Shown piece by piece: positions 1-7,592 of a stretch of DNA of 24,033 bases. The notes under the pieces are model-generated. The model was not told the origin of the DNA. It did not search any database and saw only the letters and a program-made list of their open reading frames with translations. The stretch is from the NCBI GenBank assembly GCA_019348305.1, contig JAHWJQ010000007.1:1-24033 (forward strand), in the 5' to 3' direction. Position 1 is the stretch's first letter. Each line of letters starts with the position of its first letter. The stretch comes from Actinomycetota bacterium (GTDB taxonomy: Bacteria > Actinomycetota > Acidimicrobiia > Acidimicrobiales > CADCTF01). A program made the position numbers and the translations under genes.

Positions 1-3
1 GGG

Positions 4-324
4 ATGCTGGCCCACCAGCTGAGATCGGCCGAGAACGAGGACCGGCTGGCGGCCGAGACGGCGCAGGACGTGATGATGGCGCTGTGGCCCGAGGAGGACC
101 CGCCCCCTGAGTGGTGGTCGACACCGCTCGGACGGGCCATCGCCGCCAGCTACGGCTTGCCCGGCGCCGAGGCCGTGAGCGCCTCGGTGGCCGCCGCCAT
201 GCTCGGCGTCAGCCGGGGCCGGATCTACCAACTCCTCGGCGGCGGCAAGCTCGAGCGTCACCCCGACGGCGGTGTGACGGCGACGAGCGTGGCGCAGCGC
301 CTGGGTACCACTGAGGGGAACTGA
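4..324 (+). CDS. small helix-turn-helix protein, excisionase/MerR-like
   Basis: Predicted DNA-binding protein of 106 aa. Residues 61-78 (SVAAAMLGVSRGRIYQLL) look like a helix-turn-helix of the excisionase/MerR type, followed by a short wing-like stretch and a second helix (TSVAQRL). The N-terminal half is acidic and helical with no domain I recognise. The ATG lies only 3 bases from the window edge, so no ribosome-binding site can be seen and the true start may be further upstream. The gene is on the plus strand, opposite to nearly everything else here, and is followed after 3 nt by the next plus-strand gene, so the two are probably one transcript. A role as transcriptional regulator or recombination directionality factor is inferred only from the motif; no integrase is visible in the window. 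Confidence 0.6.
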   Translation: MLAHQLRSAENEDRLAAETAQDVMMALWPEEDPPPEWWSTPLGRAIAASYGLPGAEAVSASVAAAMLGVSRGRIYQLLGGGKLERHPDGGVTATSVAQRLGTTEGN

Positions 325-327
325 GCG

Positions 328-978
328 ATGGACGACGCAGTGATGGACCGGCTACGCGAGCACGCCGAGCACCGGCTGGTGGCCATCCCCGACACCGACG
401 GGGAGGTCCAGGCGGCGCTCTGGCGACTGGACGAGCTCCTGGGGCTGGTGGCGGCGTGGGAGGAGGAACAGCGCGACCATGGCGCCGGCGCCGGCCAGTT
501 GGCCGTGGGCCCAAGCCGGGAGGCGGTCTCGCGCCTCGCTACGGCGGTACGGAAGGCGGAGGCGAAGCCACCCGCCCAACCGGTGGCTCCTGACGGGCGC
601 TACGAGCTGGTGCCCGTGGCGTGGGCGGTCGTCGAGCGGGCCGACCTGGTGCAACTGGGCCTGGCCGCCCGGGCACTCGGGCAGGCGTGGGCACTGCGCC
701 ATGATGAGCTCGTGGCCGACGCCCTGGCCGAGATGGCCGGGACCGACGGTCGCAAGCCCGAGGACCTGGTGGCCGAGGCAGCCCGACTCCAGGGGCTGTT
801 GTCGCTGGCCTGGGACGGCGACGTGAGCCAGCTGGCCCGAGCGCTGCCGGCACACGGGGGGCGGGTGGTGCTGACCCCGGCGCTGCACGGTGCCTATCAG
901 CGGCTGGTGGACCGCATTCTCGCCATCTGGCACGCCGGCGACCCGCTGGCGCCGTTCCTGTACCGGGGCGATCGCTGA
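328..978 (+). CDS. hypothetical protein, mostly helical
   Basis: Protein of 216 aa that I do not recognise. It is Ala/Leu/Glu-rich and predicted mainly alpha-helical, with no signal peptide, membrane segment or catalytic motif that I can see. Helical stretches at about residues 5-50 and 85-150 could form a bundle. The start is well supported: a GAGGGGA ribosome-binding site sits just upstream and overlaps the end of the preceding helix-turn-helix gene, whose TGA lies 3 nt before this ATG. The two plus-strand genes therefore look translationally coupled. It ends converging on the minus-strand cargo cluster, with about 100 bp between the two stop codons. Confidence 0.6.
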   Translation: MDDAVMDRLREHAEHRLVAIPDTDGEVQAALWRLDELLGLVAAWEEEQRDHGAGAGQLAVGPSREAVSRLATAVRKAEAKPPAQPVAPDGRYELVPVAWAVVERADLVQLGLAARALGQAWALRHDELVADALAEMAGTDGRKPEDLVAEAARLQGLLSLAWDGDVSQLARALPAHGGRVVLTPALHGAYQRLVDRILAIWHAGDPLAPFLYRGDR

Positions 979-1076
979 TCTCCGCCAGCCACACCCGGTG
1001 TAGACGAGCCGAGCAGGAGAGAGCCCGTCACACCTGCTCCATACGAGTGGCAGTCCCCTCGAGGGCTGCGGGGAGA
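979..1076. other. convergent intergenic region
   Basis: This 98-bp gap lies between two stop codons facing each other. It contains a perfect 10-bp palindrome (CCCTCGAGGG, about 1056-1065) but no T-run that would make a convincing intrinsic terminator. TGATCTCC at 976-983 and GGAGATCA at 1072-1079 form an 8-bp inverted repeat spanning the whole gap and overlapping both stop codons. I see no gene in it. Confidence 0.35.
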
Positions 1077-1532
1077 TCAGGCCCACTCCCCCCAGTAGCT
1101 GTCGCCCACCACCTCGTCGAGCTCGAGCTGTTCCTGTGCCGACAAGACGTTGTAGTAGAAGGCGTCCCAGCGCTCGAGCTCGGGCATGGTCTCGGGCCCG
1201 GCCCGGCGGATGTGCGCTTCCTGGGCGGCGCCGGTGAGCATCACCAGCTCCTCGCCTACCACGGCCATGTTTTCCAGCGGGCTGAGCCCTCGGACCCTCG
1301 CCTCGTTGAGGCTGAAGGCGTAGACCGGAGCGCCCACCCCTCGCTCGGGCTCGTAGCCACCCACCACCGGACGGATCCACAGCGTGTCGTCCTCGATGCG
1401 GTAGTGGCGGGCCAGCGGAGCCAGGAACACCACGTTGCCCTCGAGGTCGTGCACCTCCAGCTCGGCGCCCCACTCGAGATCGCCGCCCCCGCCCAGCAGC
1501 TCGGCCAGACGGGCCTCCCACACCGGCGTCAC
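1077..1532 (-). CDS. small acidic hypothetical protein, last gene of the cargo cluster
   Basis: Protein of 151 aa, not recognised. It has no lysine at all and many Asp/Glu residues, so it is strongly acidic. The C-terminus is Trp/Tyr-rich (DSYWGEWA) and the middle looks like a beta-rich fold (EVHDLEGNVVFLAP, then DDTLWIRPVVGG). It starts at GTG, and that start overlaps the TGA of the ART-like gene by 4 nt (GTGA), so translation is almost certainly coupled to that gene. A small acidic protein encoded directly behind a large probable enzyme is a common arrangement for immunity proteins or secretion chaperones. That role is inferred from position and charge only. Confidence 0.65.
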   Translation of the reverse strand: MTPVWEARLAELLGGGGDLEWGAELEVHDLEGNVVFLAPLARHYRIEDDTLWIRPVVGGYEPERGVGAPVYAFSLNEARVRGLSPLENMAVVGEELVMLTGAAQEAHIRRAGPETMPELERWDAFYYNVLSAQEQLELDEVVGDSYWGEWA

Positions 1533-3718
1533 TGCACGACCTCGGAGACGGGCTTGCCCCGCAGGTGGGTGATGCCCCGACTGGCCAGCAGGGAGAGGAC
1601 CTGGGAGCGCACCGCCGCCGACCCGCAGTTGATGCGGCTCGGGGCCTCGGCGCCGAGGAGGTCGATGCCGTTCTTGAACATGACCTCGTTGCTGTGCCCG
1701 GTGAAGCTGGCCAGCGTGGCCGGATCCCTGGTCATGCCCTTGGTGGAGTGCGAGCTTGCCGGGTTGAGCGAGCCGAAGTGGTCACTGTTGTAGGCATACC
1801 AGTCCGACCGGCGCAGCAGCTCGCTGGGATCGTCCCAGTGCAGGCTCTGGTCGCAGCCGCTGCTGGGCTTGGCGCCCACCCGGAGGAAGACCGACTTGGC
1901 CCCGCCGGTGCCCATGTCCGCCCCCTCGCTCATCCCCTTGCCGGGGTTGATTCCCATGGCCCGGCGACGCTCGGTGCACGCCAGTACCCCGCCGTTGGTG
2001 AGCACCTCGACGATGTTCTGGTTGGTGACCCGGTGGTACAGCCCCCGCTTGCCGAAGGCTCCCTTGACCTTGGCCCGGCTGGCGGCGACGTCGAAGCGGT
2101 CCCACACCAGCCACCCACCGGAGGCCCTGGGGGTCGGGTCGTAGCCCGGACTGGCGACCAGGGCGTCGCCGTTGGCCATGCCCAGCGACTGCGCCACGCC
2201 GTCGCGCACCAAGCGGACCTTCTCGGGCAGCGCCTTGGCCTCAGCCTCCAGGCGCAGCTGCTTGGCGAAGCCCACCAGCTGGGCGTGGTCCATGCCGATG
2301 GCCTCGTGCGCCCGCTCGGCCACGAGCAGCTCCTGGGTGGCGTCCTCGAGCCCGTCGGCCTGGCTCAGGGCCTGGCTCACCGCCGGGCGCTTGGCCAGCC
2401 CCTGGGCCTCGATGTTGCGGTTGAGGTACGACCACTCCCCCTCGGCCGCCGACATCGGGCGGTTCACCAGGTTCAGCTGGCCGAGGCGCCGTACGAGCTC
2501 GGGCCCGTGCCCCGCGCCCTGCGGGGCGATCACCTCGAGGGATCCCCGCTGGCTGAAGTCGGGCGAGGAGGCGTCCGCCGCTGCGTACGGCCGGTACACG
2601 GCGCTGAAGCCGTCGCCGAGGTCCACCGCGTACTCCTTGCCCTTCGCCTTCGAACGCGACGAGCCGTTCCAGCTGGTGGAGCCGTCGGCCGCCACCTTCG
2701 AGCCGATGCGGCTGGCATCGCGCAGCTGCGCCGGCAACAGCCCCTCGGGCACCCCCTCGGCGGGGGCTGGCACGTACTCGGTCACGGTGACCGTGCCCGT
2801 GGTCTCGTAGGGCTCGACGTGTGGCACCTTGCCCCCCTCGGTGTAGGGGGTGGAGAAGCCCGGTTTCAGGCGCTCGCCGATCGCCTGGGCACCGGCCAGG
2901 TAGTGGGCCACCATTGCCTTGTCGGCCTCGGTGGCGGTCGCGTCAGCCTCCAGCTCGCTCAGGCTGGCCACCACCTTGTCGTAGTTGGCCACGGTGTGGG
3001 CCGGCACGCCGTCGCCCGACTTGAGATGGTGGTTGACGCTCTTGGCCACCGTCTCCATCTGCTCGAAGAGCTGGTGCTGCTCGTCGAGGGGGAGCCGTCC
3101 GGCGACCTCCTTGTCCACCGAGACCGGGACGAGCTTCTCCTCGCTGAGCGCCAGCGCCTCGTAGAGCTTGGCCTCCGCCTCCTCGGTCACCGTGGCCATC
3201 AGCACCTCCCGGGGCCCGCCGGCGCTGTTGTAGGACACCAGCGTGGCCAGCGAGTCGTCGAGGTCGGCCCCGCCCACCAGCAGTGGGGTACCGCAGATGT
3301 CGCCGGGGGTGGGCTCGGTCGGTACCGGCGTGAGGACGTCGTCCCAGTCGACGCCGGCGCCGGCCTTGTTGACGTCGACGAGCTCGTCCGCAGGTCCGGG
3401 AGCTCCCTCGAGGTCCTCGACCTCGAGGGGGCCCGGATCCGCAGAGGGCGGCGCAGCGCCGAGATCACCCACCGCCTCCGACGGCTCCGTGACCTCCGTC
3501 TCGTGCACCACGGCGACCGACGACAAGCCGAGGGCGGCGACGGTCAGCTCGGCTTCCTCGTAGGTGGCAAAGGGCCCTTCGGCGAAGACCTCCTTGTCAC
3601 CCCCGGGCACCTTCACCCAGACCTCGTAGCCCGTCGCCGGCTCCACCTCTGGCGGCGTCAAGGTGGCGCTCGGGCTCACCACGAAGCTCTCGTGGGTCTT
3701 GCTGCCGCCGCCGCCCAC
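1529..3718 (-). CDS. large multidomain protein with C-terminal ADP-ribosyltransferase-like domain
   Basis: Protein of 729 aa. Residues 1-12 are MGGGGSKTHESF, identical to the first 12 residues of the upstream kinase-like protein. Residues about 25-75 form a small beta-type domain, followed by an acidic linker, a helical middle (about 170-300) and a second middle region to about 540. The C-terminal 180 residues look like an ADP-ribosyltransferase fold. LYHRVTNQN (H562, R563) resembles the first-strand HxT/R motif. NIVEVLTNGGVLACTERR resembles the following helix-loop, S655-S658 could correspond to the STS region, and E678 in NEVMFKNGIDL is a candidate catalytic glutamate. No signal peptide or membrane segment is visible. 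The start is a GTG placed directly after the TAG of the kinase-like gene with no gap, and the conserved leader supports it. The ART assignment rests on motif resemblance alone; target and activity are unknown. Confidence 0.6.
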   Translation of the reverse strand: MGGGGSKTHESFVVSPSATLTPPEVEPATGYEVWVKVPGGDKEVFAEGPFATYEEAELTVAALGLSSVAVVHETEVTEPSEAVGDLGAAPPSADPGPLEVEDLEGAPGPADELVDVNKAGAGVDWDDVLTPVPTEPTPGDICGTPLLVGGADLDDSLATLVSYNSAGGPREVLMATVTEEAEAKLYEALALSEEKLVPVSVDKEVAGRLPLDEQHQLFEQMETVAKSVNHHLKSGDGVPAHTVANYDKVVASLSELEADATATEADKAMVAHYLAGAQAIGERLKPGFSTPYTEGGKVPHVEPYETTGTVTVTEYVPAPAEGVPEGLLPAQLRDASRIGSKVAADGSTSWNGSSRSKAKGKEYAVDLGDGFSAVYRPYAAADASSPDFSQRGSLEVIAPQGAGHGPELVRRLGQLNLVNRPMSAAEGEWSYLNRNIEAQGLAKRPAVSQALSQADGLEDATQELLVAERAHEAIGMDHAQLVGFAKQLRLEAEAKALPEKVRLVRDGVAQSLGMANGDALVASPGYDPTPRASGGWLVWDRFDVAASRAKVKGAFGKRGLYHRVTNQNIVEVLTNGGVLACTERRRAMGINPGKGMSEGADMGTGGAKSVFLRVGAKPSSGCDQSLHWDDPSELLRRSDWYAYNSDHFGSLNPASSHSTKGMTRDPATLASFTGHSNEVMFKNGIDLLGAEAPSRINCGSAAVRSQVLSLLASRGITHLRGKPVSEVVQ
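3682..3718 (-). repeat. 37-bp leader repeat, copy at the ART-like gene
   Basis: The first 37 bases of the ART-like gene match the first 37 bases of the kinase-like gene (6190-6226) except for two mismatches: GTG versus ATG at the start codon, and one third-codon-position change in the glycine run. They encode the identical leader MGGGGSKTHESF; similarity fades immediately after. Near-identity at the nucleotide level suggests recent duplication or gene conversion, or strong constraint. Confidence 0.9.
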
Positions 3719-6226
3719 CTACGCCACCTTCTTCAGCTTGGCGCCGGCGCTGAAGCCGAGGCCGGTGAAGAACTCGCTGAACGAGGCGCGCAGCGTGTTC
3801 TTGCGCTCGACCGCGGTGCGCAAGAACTCCTCGCTGACCTCGGCGTCGGAGACCGACTTCTTTCCCAAGCGCTTCTGGGCCGCCTGGCGCATGGGGCCCA
3901 CCCAGTGGACGCCGTGTTTGACCCCCTCGGAGGCCACCGGGGCGAGGATGGCCCGGTACTGGGCATCGGGCATGCGCTCGAAGGCCTTGACGGTGGGCAG
4001 CGCCGCCTCGGGGCGGATGCCCACCCCCTTGCCCAACTGGCCGGACTTGGCTGCGGCGTAGGCCTGGTGGAACACCGGCACGCTGCCGTAGGAGGTGTTG
4101 GGGTGGTAGTCCGAGGCCAGGCGGTCCTGGCCGTAGAACTTGAACGCCTGCCCTTGGTCGACCGGGACGAGCCCCCCAGAGGGGGTGCGGATGACGTTGG
4201 AGGGGTTGCCGTCGTGGTCACCCACCGCCCAGGCCGCCACGTGGTAGCGCACCAGGTTGTCGACGTCGGCCTGGGACCAGCTCTTCGGGTCTGAAGACAG
4301 CGAGCTCGCCCCCTGCACCAGGGGCTGGATCGAGCCGACCTTGCCGCCCACCTCACGGGCGTAGACGGCCACCGAGGGCACGCCCACCCGGGAGAAGATC
4401 TCCGAGGCGCTGGCCTCGGCGTGCGCCCGGGCCCCACCGCCGGTCTTGTCCGGCTTGAACATCCACGCCGAGCCGTCGGGAGCGGCGTGGATGCTCTTGG
4501 TGTGGCCCCCACCGAGGTGGGCGGCCTGGGCGGGGCCGAACTTCCAGGAGGCGACCTCGGTGGGGGTCGGTCGGGCCGGGAGGTCGGCCGTGACCGCCTG
4601 GTGGGCCTTGAGCGCCTCGACGATCTGAAGGTGCTTGGCGGCGAAGGACTTGGCCGACGGCGGGGCCGAAACAACGGGGGCAGTGGTGGGAGTGGGGGTG
4701 GCCACCGGTGATGGTGCCGGGCTGGGCGAGGGAGCGGCCGCCGGCGCCGGCTTCGGTGCCTTCTTGGTTGCCGACGCCTTCACCGCGGCGGCGACGGCGG
4801 CCTTGTCCTGGGCAGGGTCCCAGCTGGATGCGATGTAGTTCTGCACGTGCGCCCTCGAGGCACCGGTCCCCTCGAGGCCCATGGAGGTGGCCACCTCGCG
4901 CAGGTCCGCCAGCTTCTGTCCCTTGGCCCACGCCCGGAACTGCTTGGTCAGCTCGGCGCGTTGGTGGTTGACGTTCCCAACGGAGTAGGTACCGACCTCT
5001 GCCTTGATCTGCTGGCTAGCGGCGACGACGTTTGACCACGCCAGCACCTCGGTGCGCTGGTCGAAGTACGCCCCGGCGTCGGCGGCGAACGTGGCCACGC
5101 CGGCCTTGCCCCCCGGCGTGTCGACGCCTCCCAGGTCGAGCCCGGCCCCGGGCTTGTGGGAGAAGTAGGCCGCCTTGAGCGCAGCCAGCTCGGTCAGCTG
5201 CTTCGAGCGCTCGGCGGCCAGCTGGGTCAAGCCTGCCTTCTCGGTGGCCGCCGTCGACGCCCGCAACAGGCTCAGCTGCTCGGTCGGCTTCAACAGCTTG
5301 GCTTCGGCCTCGCCGAGCGAGCCGCTGGCCTGGGCTTCGGCCACCAGATGCCCGATGGCTTGGTGCTGGTGGTAGCCGGTCATCTGCTGGATGGCCTTGT
5401 CGACCGCCGCCTTCGCCGATCCCTTGGCCGTTGTCAGCTCGGCGCCAAGCTCGGCGCAGTCGGCGGTGGCCAAATGGTTCTCGGCCTCGATCAGGGCACC
5501 CAGGCCGCCGTCTCCGCCTTTCAGGCCGGCGTTGACAAGGCCCATCGGCTTTGGATCGAAGTCGGCCAGGGCCTGGTGCAGCGCCGCCGACGCAGCCACC
5601 ACGTCACTCGGGCTCGCCGTCCACCCGCCACTCGACGCTGGCGGTACGGCCAGGGAGCTCTCGGCGGCCTCGACGTCGGCCAGGGTCATCCCGCCGATCG
5701 TCTGGCCCTCGGCCAGGGCGGCGAATCGCTCGCTGGCCTTGGATTGCATGGCCAGCTTCGAGGGTGTCGAGGCCCCGTAGGCGGGATCCAACCAGTGCAC
5801 CAGGGGGTGGGCGCCGCCCGCGCCGGGGTCGAGGCCCACCAGGGTCGGGTGCTCAAAGCCTTGCGCCGCCGCCAGCGCCTGGAGCTGCTCTGGGCTCAGG
5901 CCCGACAGGTACTCCTTGGTCAGCTTCTTGAGCGCCTTGTCGTGCTCGGCGGCCAGCTGGGGGGGCAGGCCCTGGGCCACCGCGTCCGCCAGGTGGGTGC
6001 CGGCCTCGTCGACCGCCGTCTTCAGCTCGGCGTAGGCGTCGGGACCGCCTTGTTCGACGACCTCGGTGGCCTTGGCCACCGCTTGGTCGTAGGCCGAGAG
6101 CGAGGCAGAGGCAGCGCCGCCGACGGCCTCCTCCAGGTCCTCTGCCGCCACCGCCTCGAGCCCGTCGGGCACCGCCGCCGGGGAGACCTCGAAGCTCTCG
6201 TGGGTCTTGCTGCCTCCGCCGCCCAT
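3719..6226 (-). CDS. large multidomain protein with C-terminal PI3/4-kinase/HipA-like kinase domain
   Basis: Protein of 835 aa. It begins MGGGGSKTHESF, the leader shared with the ART-like protein. Residues about 20-430 are Ala-rich and helical with probable coiled coils. Residues about 434-460 (LADLREVATSMGLEGTGA) look like a SAP/Rho-N-type helix-extended-loop-helix, and about 483-519 is a Pro/Ala/Thr-rich linker. Residues about 560-740 look like a PI3/4-kinase or HipA-type kinase fold. WMFKPDK (K591, possible ATP lysine) and AEASASEIF (possible alpha-C glutamate) come first, then GDHDGNPSN (D670, D672, N674, N677; catalytic loop) and VPVDQGQAF (D690, metal ligand). The ATG at 6226 is chosen over longer in-frame starts because it restores the leader and lies 2 nt after the upstream stop. 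Kinase fold: fairly likely. Substrate (protein, lipid or none) is unknown. The SAP-like segment suggests nucleic-acid contact but is weak evidence. Confidence 0.68.
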   Translation of the reverse strand: MGGGGSKTHESFEVSPAAVPDGLEAVAAEDLEEAVGGAASASLSAYDQAVAKATEVVEQGGPDAYAELKTAVDEAGTHLADAVAQGLPPQLAAEHDKALKKLTKEYLSGLSPEQLQALAAAQGFEHPTLVGLDPGAGGAHPLVHWLDPAYGASTPSKLAMQSKASERFAALAEGQTIGGMTLADVEAAESSLAVPPASSGGWTASPSDVVAASAALHQALADFDPKPMGLVNAGLKGGDGGLGALIEAENHLATADCAELGAELTTAKGSAKAAVDKAIQQMTGYHQHQAIGHLVAEAQASGSLGEAEAKLLKPTEQLSLLRASTAATEKAGLTQLAAERSKQLTELAALKAAYFSHKPGAGLDLGGVDTPGGKAGVATFAADAGAYFDQRTEVLAWSNVVAASQQIKAEVGTYSVGNVNHQRAELTKQFRAWAKGQKLADLREVATSMGLEGTGASRAHVQNYIASSWDPAQDKAAVAAAVKASATKKAPKPAPAAAPSPSPAPSPVATPTPTTAPVVSAPPSAKSFAAKHLQIVEALKAHQAVTADLPARPTPTEVASWKFGPAQAAHLGGGHTKSIHAAPDGSAWMFKPDKTGGGARAHAEASASEIFSRVGVPSVAVYAREVGGKVGSIQPLVQGASSLSSDPKSWSQADVDNLVRYHVAAWAVGDHDGNPSNVIRTPSGGLVPVDQGQAFKFYGQDRLASDYHPNTSYGSVPVFHQAYAAAKSGQLGKGVGIRPEAALPTVKAFERMPDAQYRAILAPVASEGVKHGVHWVGPMRQAAQKRLGKKSVSDAEVSEEFLRTAVERKNTLRASFSEFFTGLGFSAGAKLKKVA
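6190..6226 (-). repeat. 37-bp leader repeat, copy at the kinase-like gene
   Basis: Partner of the repeat at 3682-3718. It starts with ATG rather than GTG and has one GGA in place of GGC, and otherwise is identical over 37 bases. It includes the start codon, which fixes the start of the kinase-like gene here rather than at the upstream in-frame codons. Confidence 0.9.
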
Positions 6227-6228
6227 CT

Positions 6229-6546
6229 TCAGGCCCCGTTCCCACCCATGGCCAACAGCTCGTCGGCGGCCGCCTCGACGTCGCCCCGCAGGTCCGCGGT
6301 GCCGGCCGGCGCCAGCTCGACCAGGTCCCACGTCACGCCGTCGGCTGACTCCAGCCACGCTTCCACCGCTGTGGCCATGTCGGCGGTGGTGCTGGCCAGC
6401 CGGTGGCGCCACCACTCGGCGGCCTCGGCGTAGGGCACCCAGGACAGCGCGTGCTCACCGGCCTCAAGGCCCAAGACTCCGGCGGGAGCGACGGCCATCC
6501 CGGTGGCAGGGTCGTGGGCGAGGAGCACGAACACCCGCCGTGTCAC
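6229..6546 (-). CDS. small acidic hypothetical protein preceding the kinase-like gene
   Basis: About 105 aa from a GTG at 6546 (VTRRVFVLLAHDPATG). It is lysine-free and strongly acidic with several Trp residues (AEWWRHRL, AWLESADGVTWDLVELAP). The frame stays open upstream to another GTG at 6615, but the extra 23 residues are Arg/Pro/Ser-rich and unlike the rest, so I prefer 6546. Neither start has a clear ribosome-binding site. Its TGA is 2 nt before the ATG of the kinase-like gene, so the two are coupled. I do not recognise a family. By position and charge it is a candidate immunity protein or chaperone for the kinase-like product, matching the acidic gene behind the ART-like one. Confidence 0.5.
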   Translation of the reverse strand: MTRRVFVLLAHDPATGMAVAPAGVLGLEAGEHALSWVPYAEAAEWWRHRLASTTADMATAVEAWLESADGVTWDLVELAPAGTADLRGDVEAAADELLAMGGNGA

Positions 6547-6631
6547 AGCGCCGCCGTCGCACTCAGCCACCGGGCCCGCTCGCCACCGGGGACGCGGCGA
6601 CGAGGAGCCCAGCACGGTACCGGCCGACCGG

Positions 6632-7474
6632 TCACGCCACCGCTCTGCACTGCTCGGGCATATCCCTGACTCGCAGATCCTCCGGCCACGTGTCGGGGTC
6701 GTGGTGATCCCGGCCGTAGCGACTCCCCATCTGCTTCACGAACAGGGGGACCTCCGCCTCGACGCACCGGTCCCGGATGTCCCGGACCCAATCGGGGTCC
6801 ATCGGCCGGGCGCGCGGCCCGCTCTCGCCTCCGGCGATGACCCAGTGGATGCCGTCCAGGTGCAGGGACGGGACCGGGCCCAGGAGTGGCTCGAGGCTCA
6901 GGAAGCGGACCGCTGCGGGAGTCCGACGCAGATGGTCCGCGCGCCAGGTGTACGCGTCGCTCTCGATCGACGCGCCCAGCCACACGTTGGGCAGCGGCCA
7001 CGCCTGGGAGACGACCGGTACCAGCACGTCGTCGCTCTCGCAGCCCTGGACCCGCCTCCGGAACCGTCCATCCGCCACCAGGTCCGCCATTCGCTGGGGC
7101 CGCTTGGTCAGCACCTGGTACGTGTGGGCCGGCGTAGCCGCCATGACCGCGAACACCTTGGCGATGAAGTCCTTGGGCACCTCAGGGTGGAACAAGTCGC
7201 TCATGGAGTCGACGAACCATGTGGTGGGCTTCTTGCGACGGAGCGGGATGTCGAGGACGTCGGGGTGCACGGACAGGCCGAAGCCCGGCCCCGAGGTGCG
7301 GGGGTCGCCGTCTCGCTGGTACTTGGCCTGGCCCATGGCCTTGAGCCGGGCGGCCAAGGTGAGGGCGTAGCACGCGCTGCACCCTTCACTCACCCGGTCA
7401 CACCCGGTCGTGGGATTCCACGTCTCACCCCTCGAGCCGTCGGCGTTGCGTGCCCACTCGATCTTGGTCGTCAT
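6632..7474 (-). CDS. DUF5131 family protein (phage Gp37/Gp68-like), radical-SAM-related
   Basis: Protein of 280 aa matching the phage Gp37/Gp68 family (DUF5131) along its whole length. Seen in order: the opening TKIEWARNADG, the WNPTTGC segment, the cysteine cluster C25-x6-C32-x2-C35 (GCDRVSEGCSACYA), WFVDSMSDLFHPEVP, YQVLTKRPQRM, LPNVWLGASIES, RFLSLEPLLGP, WVIAGGESGPRARP and VPLFVKQMG. The family is common on phages, plasmids and genomic islands and is thought to be related to radical-SAM enzymes, with the three cysteines as likely Fe-S ligands; its reaction is not established. The ATG has a good ribosome-binding site (GGAAGGGA, 5 nt spacing). About 118 bp separate it from the DUF4417 gene upstream, so it may have its own promoter, although none is obvious. 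It heads the cargo cluster. Confidence 0.92.
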   Translation of the reverse strand: MTTKIEWARNADGSRGETWNPTTGCDRVSEGCSACYALTLAARLKAMGQAKYQRDGDPRTSGPGFGLSVHPDVLDIPLRRKKPTTWFVDSMSDLFHPEVPKDFIAKVFAVMAATPAHTYQVLTKRPQRMADLVADGRFRRRVQGCESDDVLVPVVSQAWPLPNVWLGASIESDAYTWRADHLRRTPAAVRFLSLEPLLGPVPSLHLDGIHWVIAGGESGPRARPMDPDWVRDIRDRCVEAEVPLFVKQMGSRYGRDHHDPDTWPEDLRVRDMPEQCRAVA

Positions 7475-7592
7475 GCTCGTCCCTTCCTCAGCTGCGCCCG
7501 TGGCTCCGGCCCGGCGGGGACGTCGCCCCAGGGGCGCTCGACGATTGACGGGCGACCGCTCCCCCGCCTGACTGAACCGACGCTTCGCACCA
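7475..7592. other. gap between DUF4417 and DUF5131 genes
   Basis: This 118-bp non-coding gap is the only sizeable break between 7593 and 14611 on one side and the cargo cluster on the other. It could hold a promoter or end of transcription. I see the ribosome-binding site of the DUF5131 gene (about 7480-7487) but no convincing -35/-10 pair or terminator hairpin. Confidence 0.3.

Noticed and set aside
976..1079. TGATCTCC/GGAGATCA inverted repeat spanning the convergent gap as a terminator
   Set aside because: Only 8 bp with a loop of nearly 90 nt and no T-run. It overlaps both stop codons and may be chance.
1565..4294. Long plus-strand open frame opposite the ART-like and kinase-like genes
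   Set aside because: Its Gly/His/Arg/Leu-rich translation has no recognisable domains and is typical of antisense frames in very GC-rich genes. The minus-strand frames have motifs, coupled starts and the duplicated leader.
6229..6615. Longer start (GTG at 6615) for the small acidic protein
   Set aside because: The extra N-terminus is Arg/Pro/Ser-rich, unlike the acidic remainder, and has no ribosome-binding site. The shorter start is not strongly supported either, so this is a preference.
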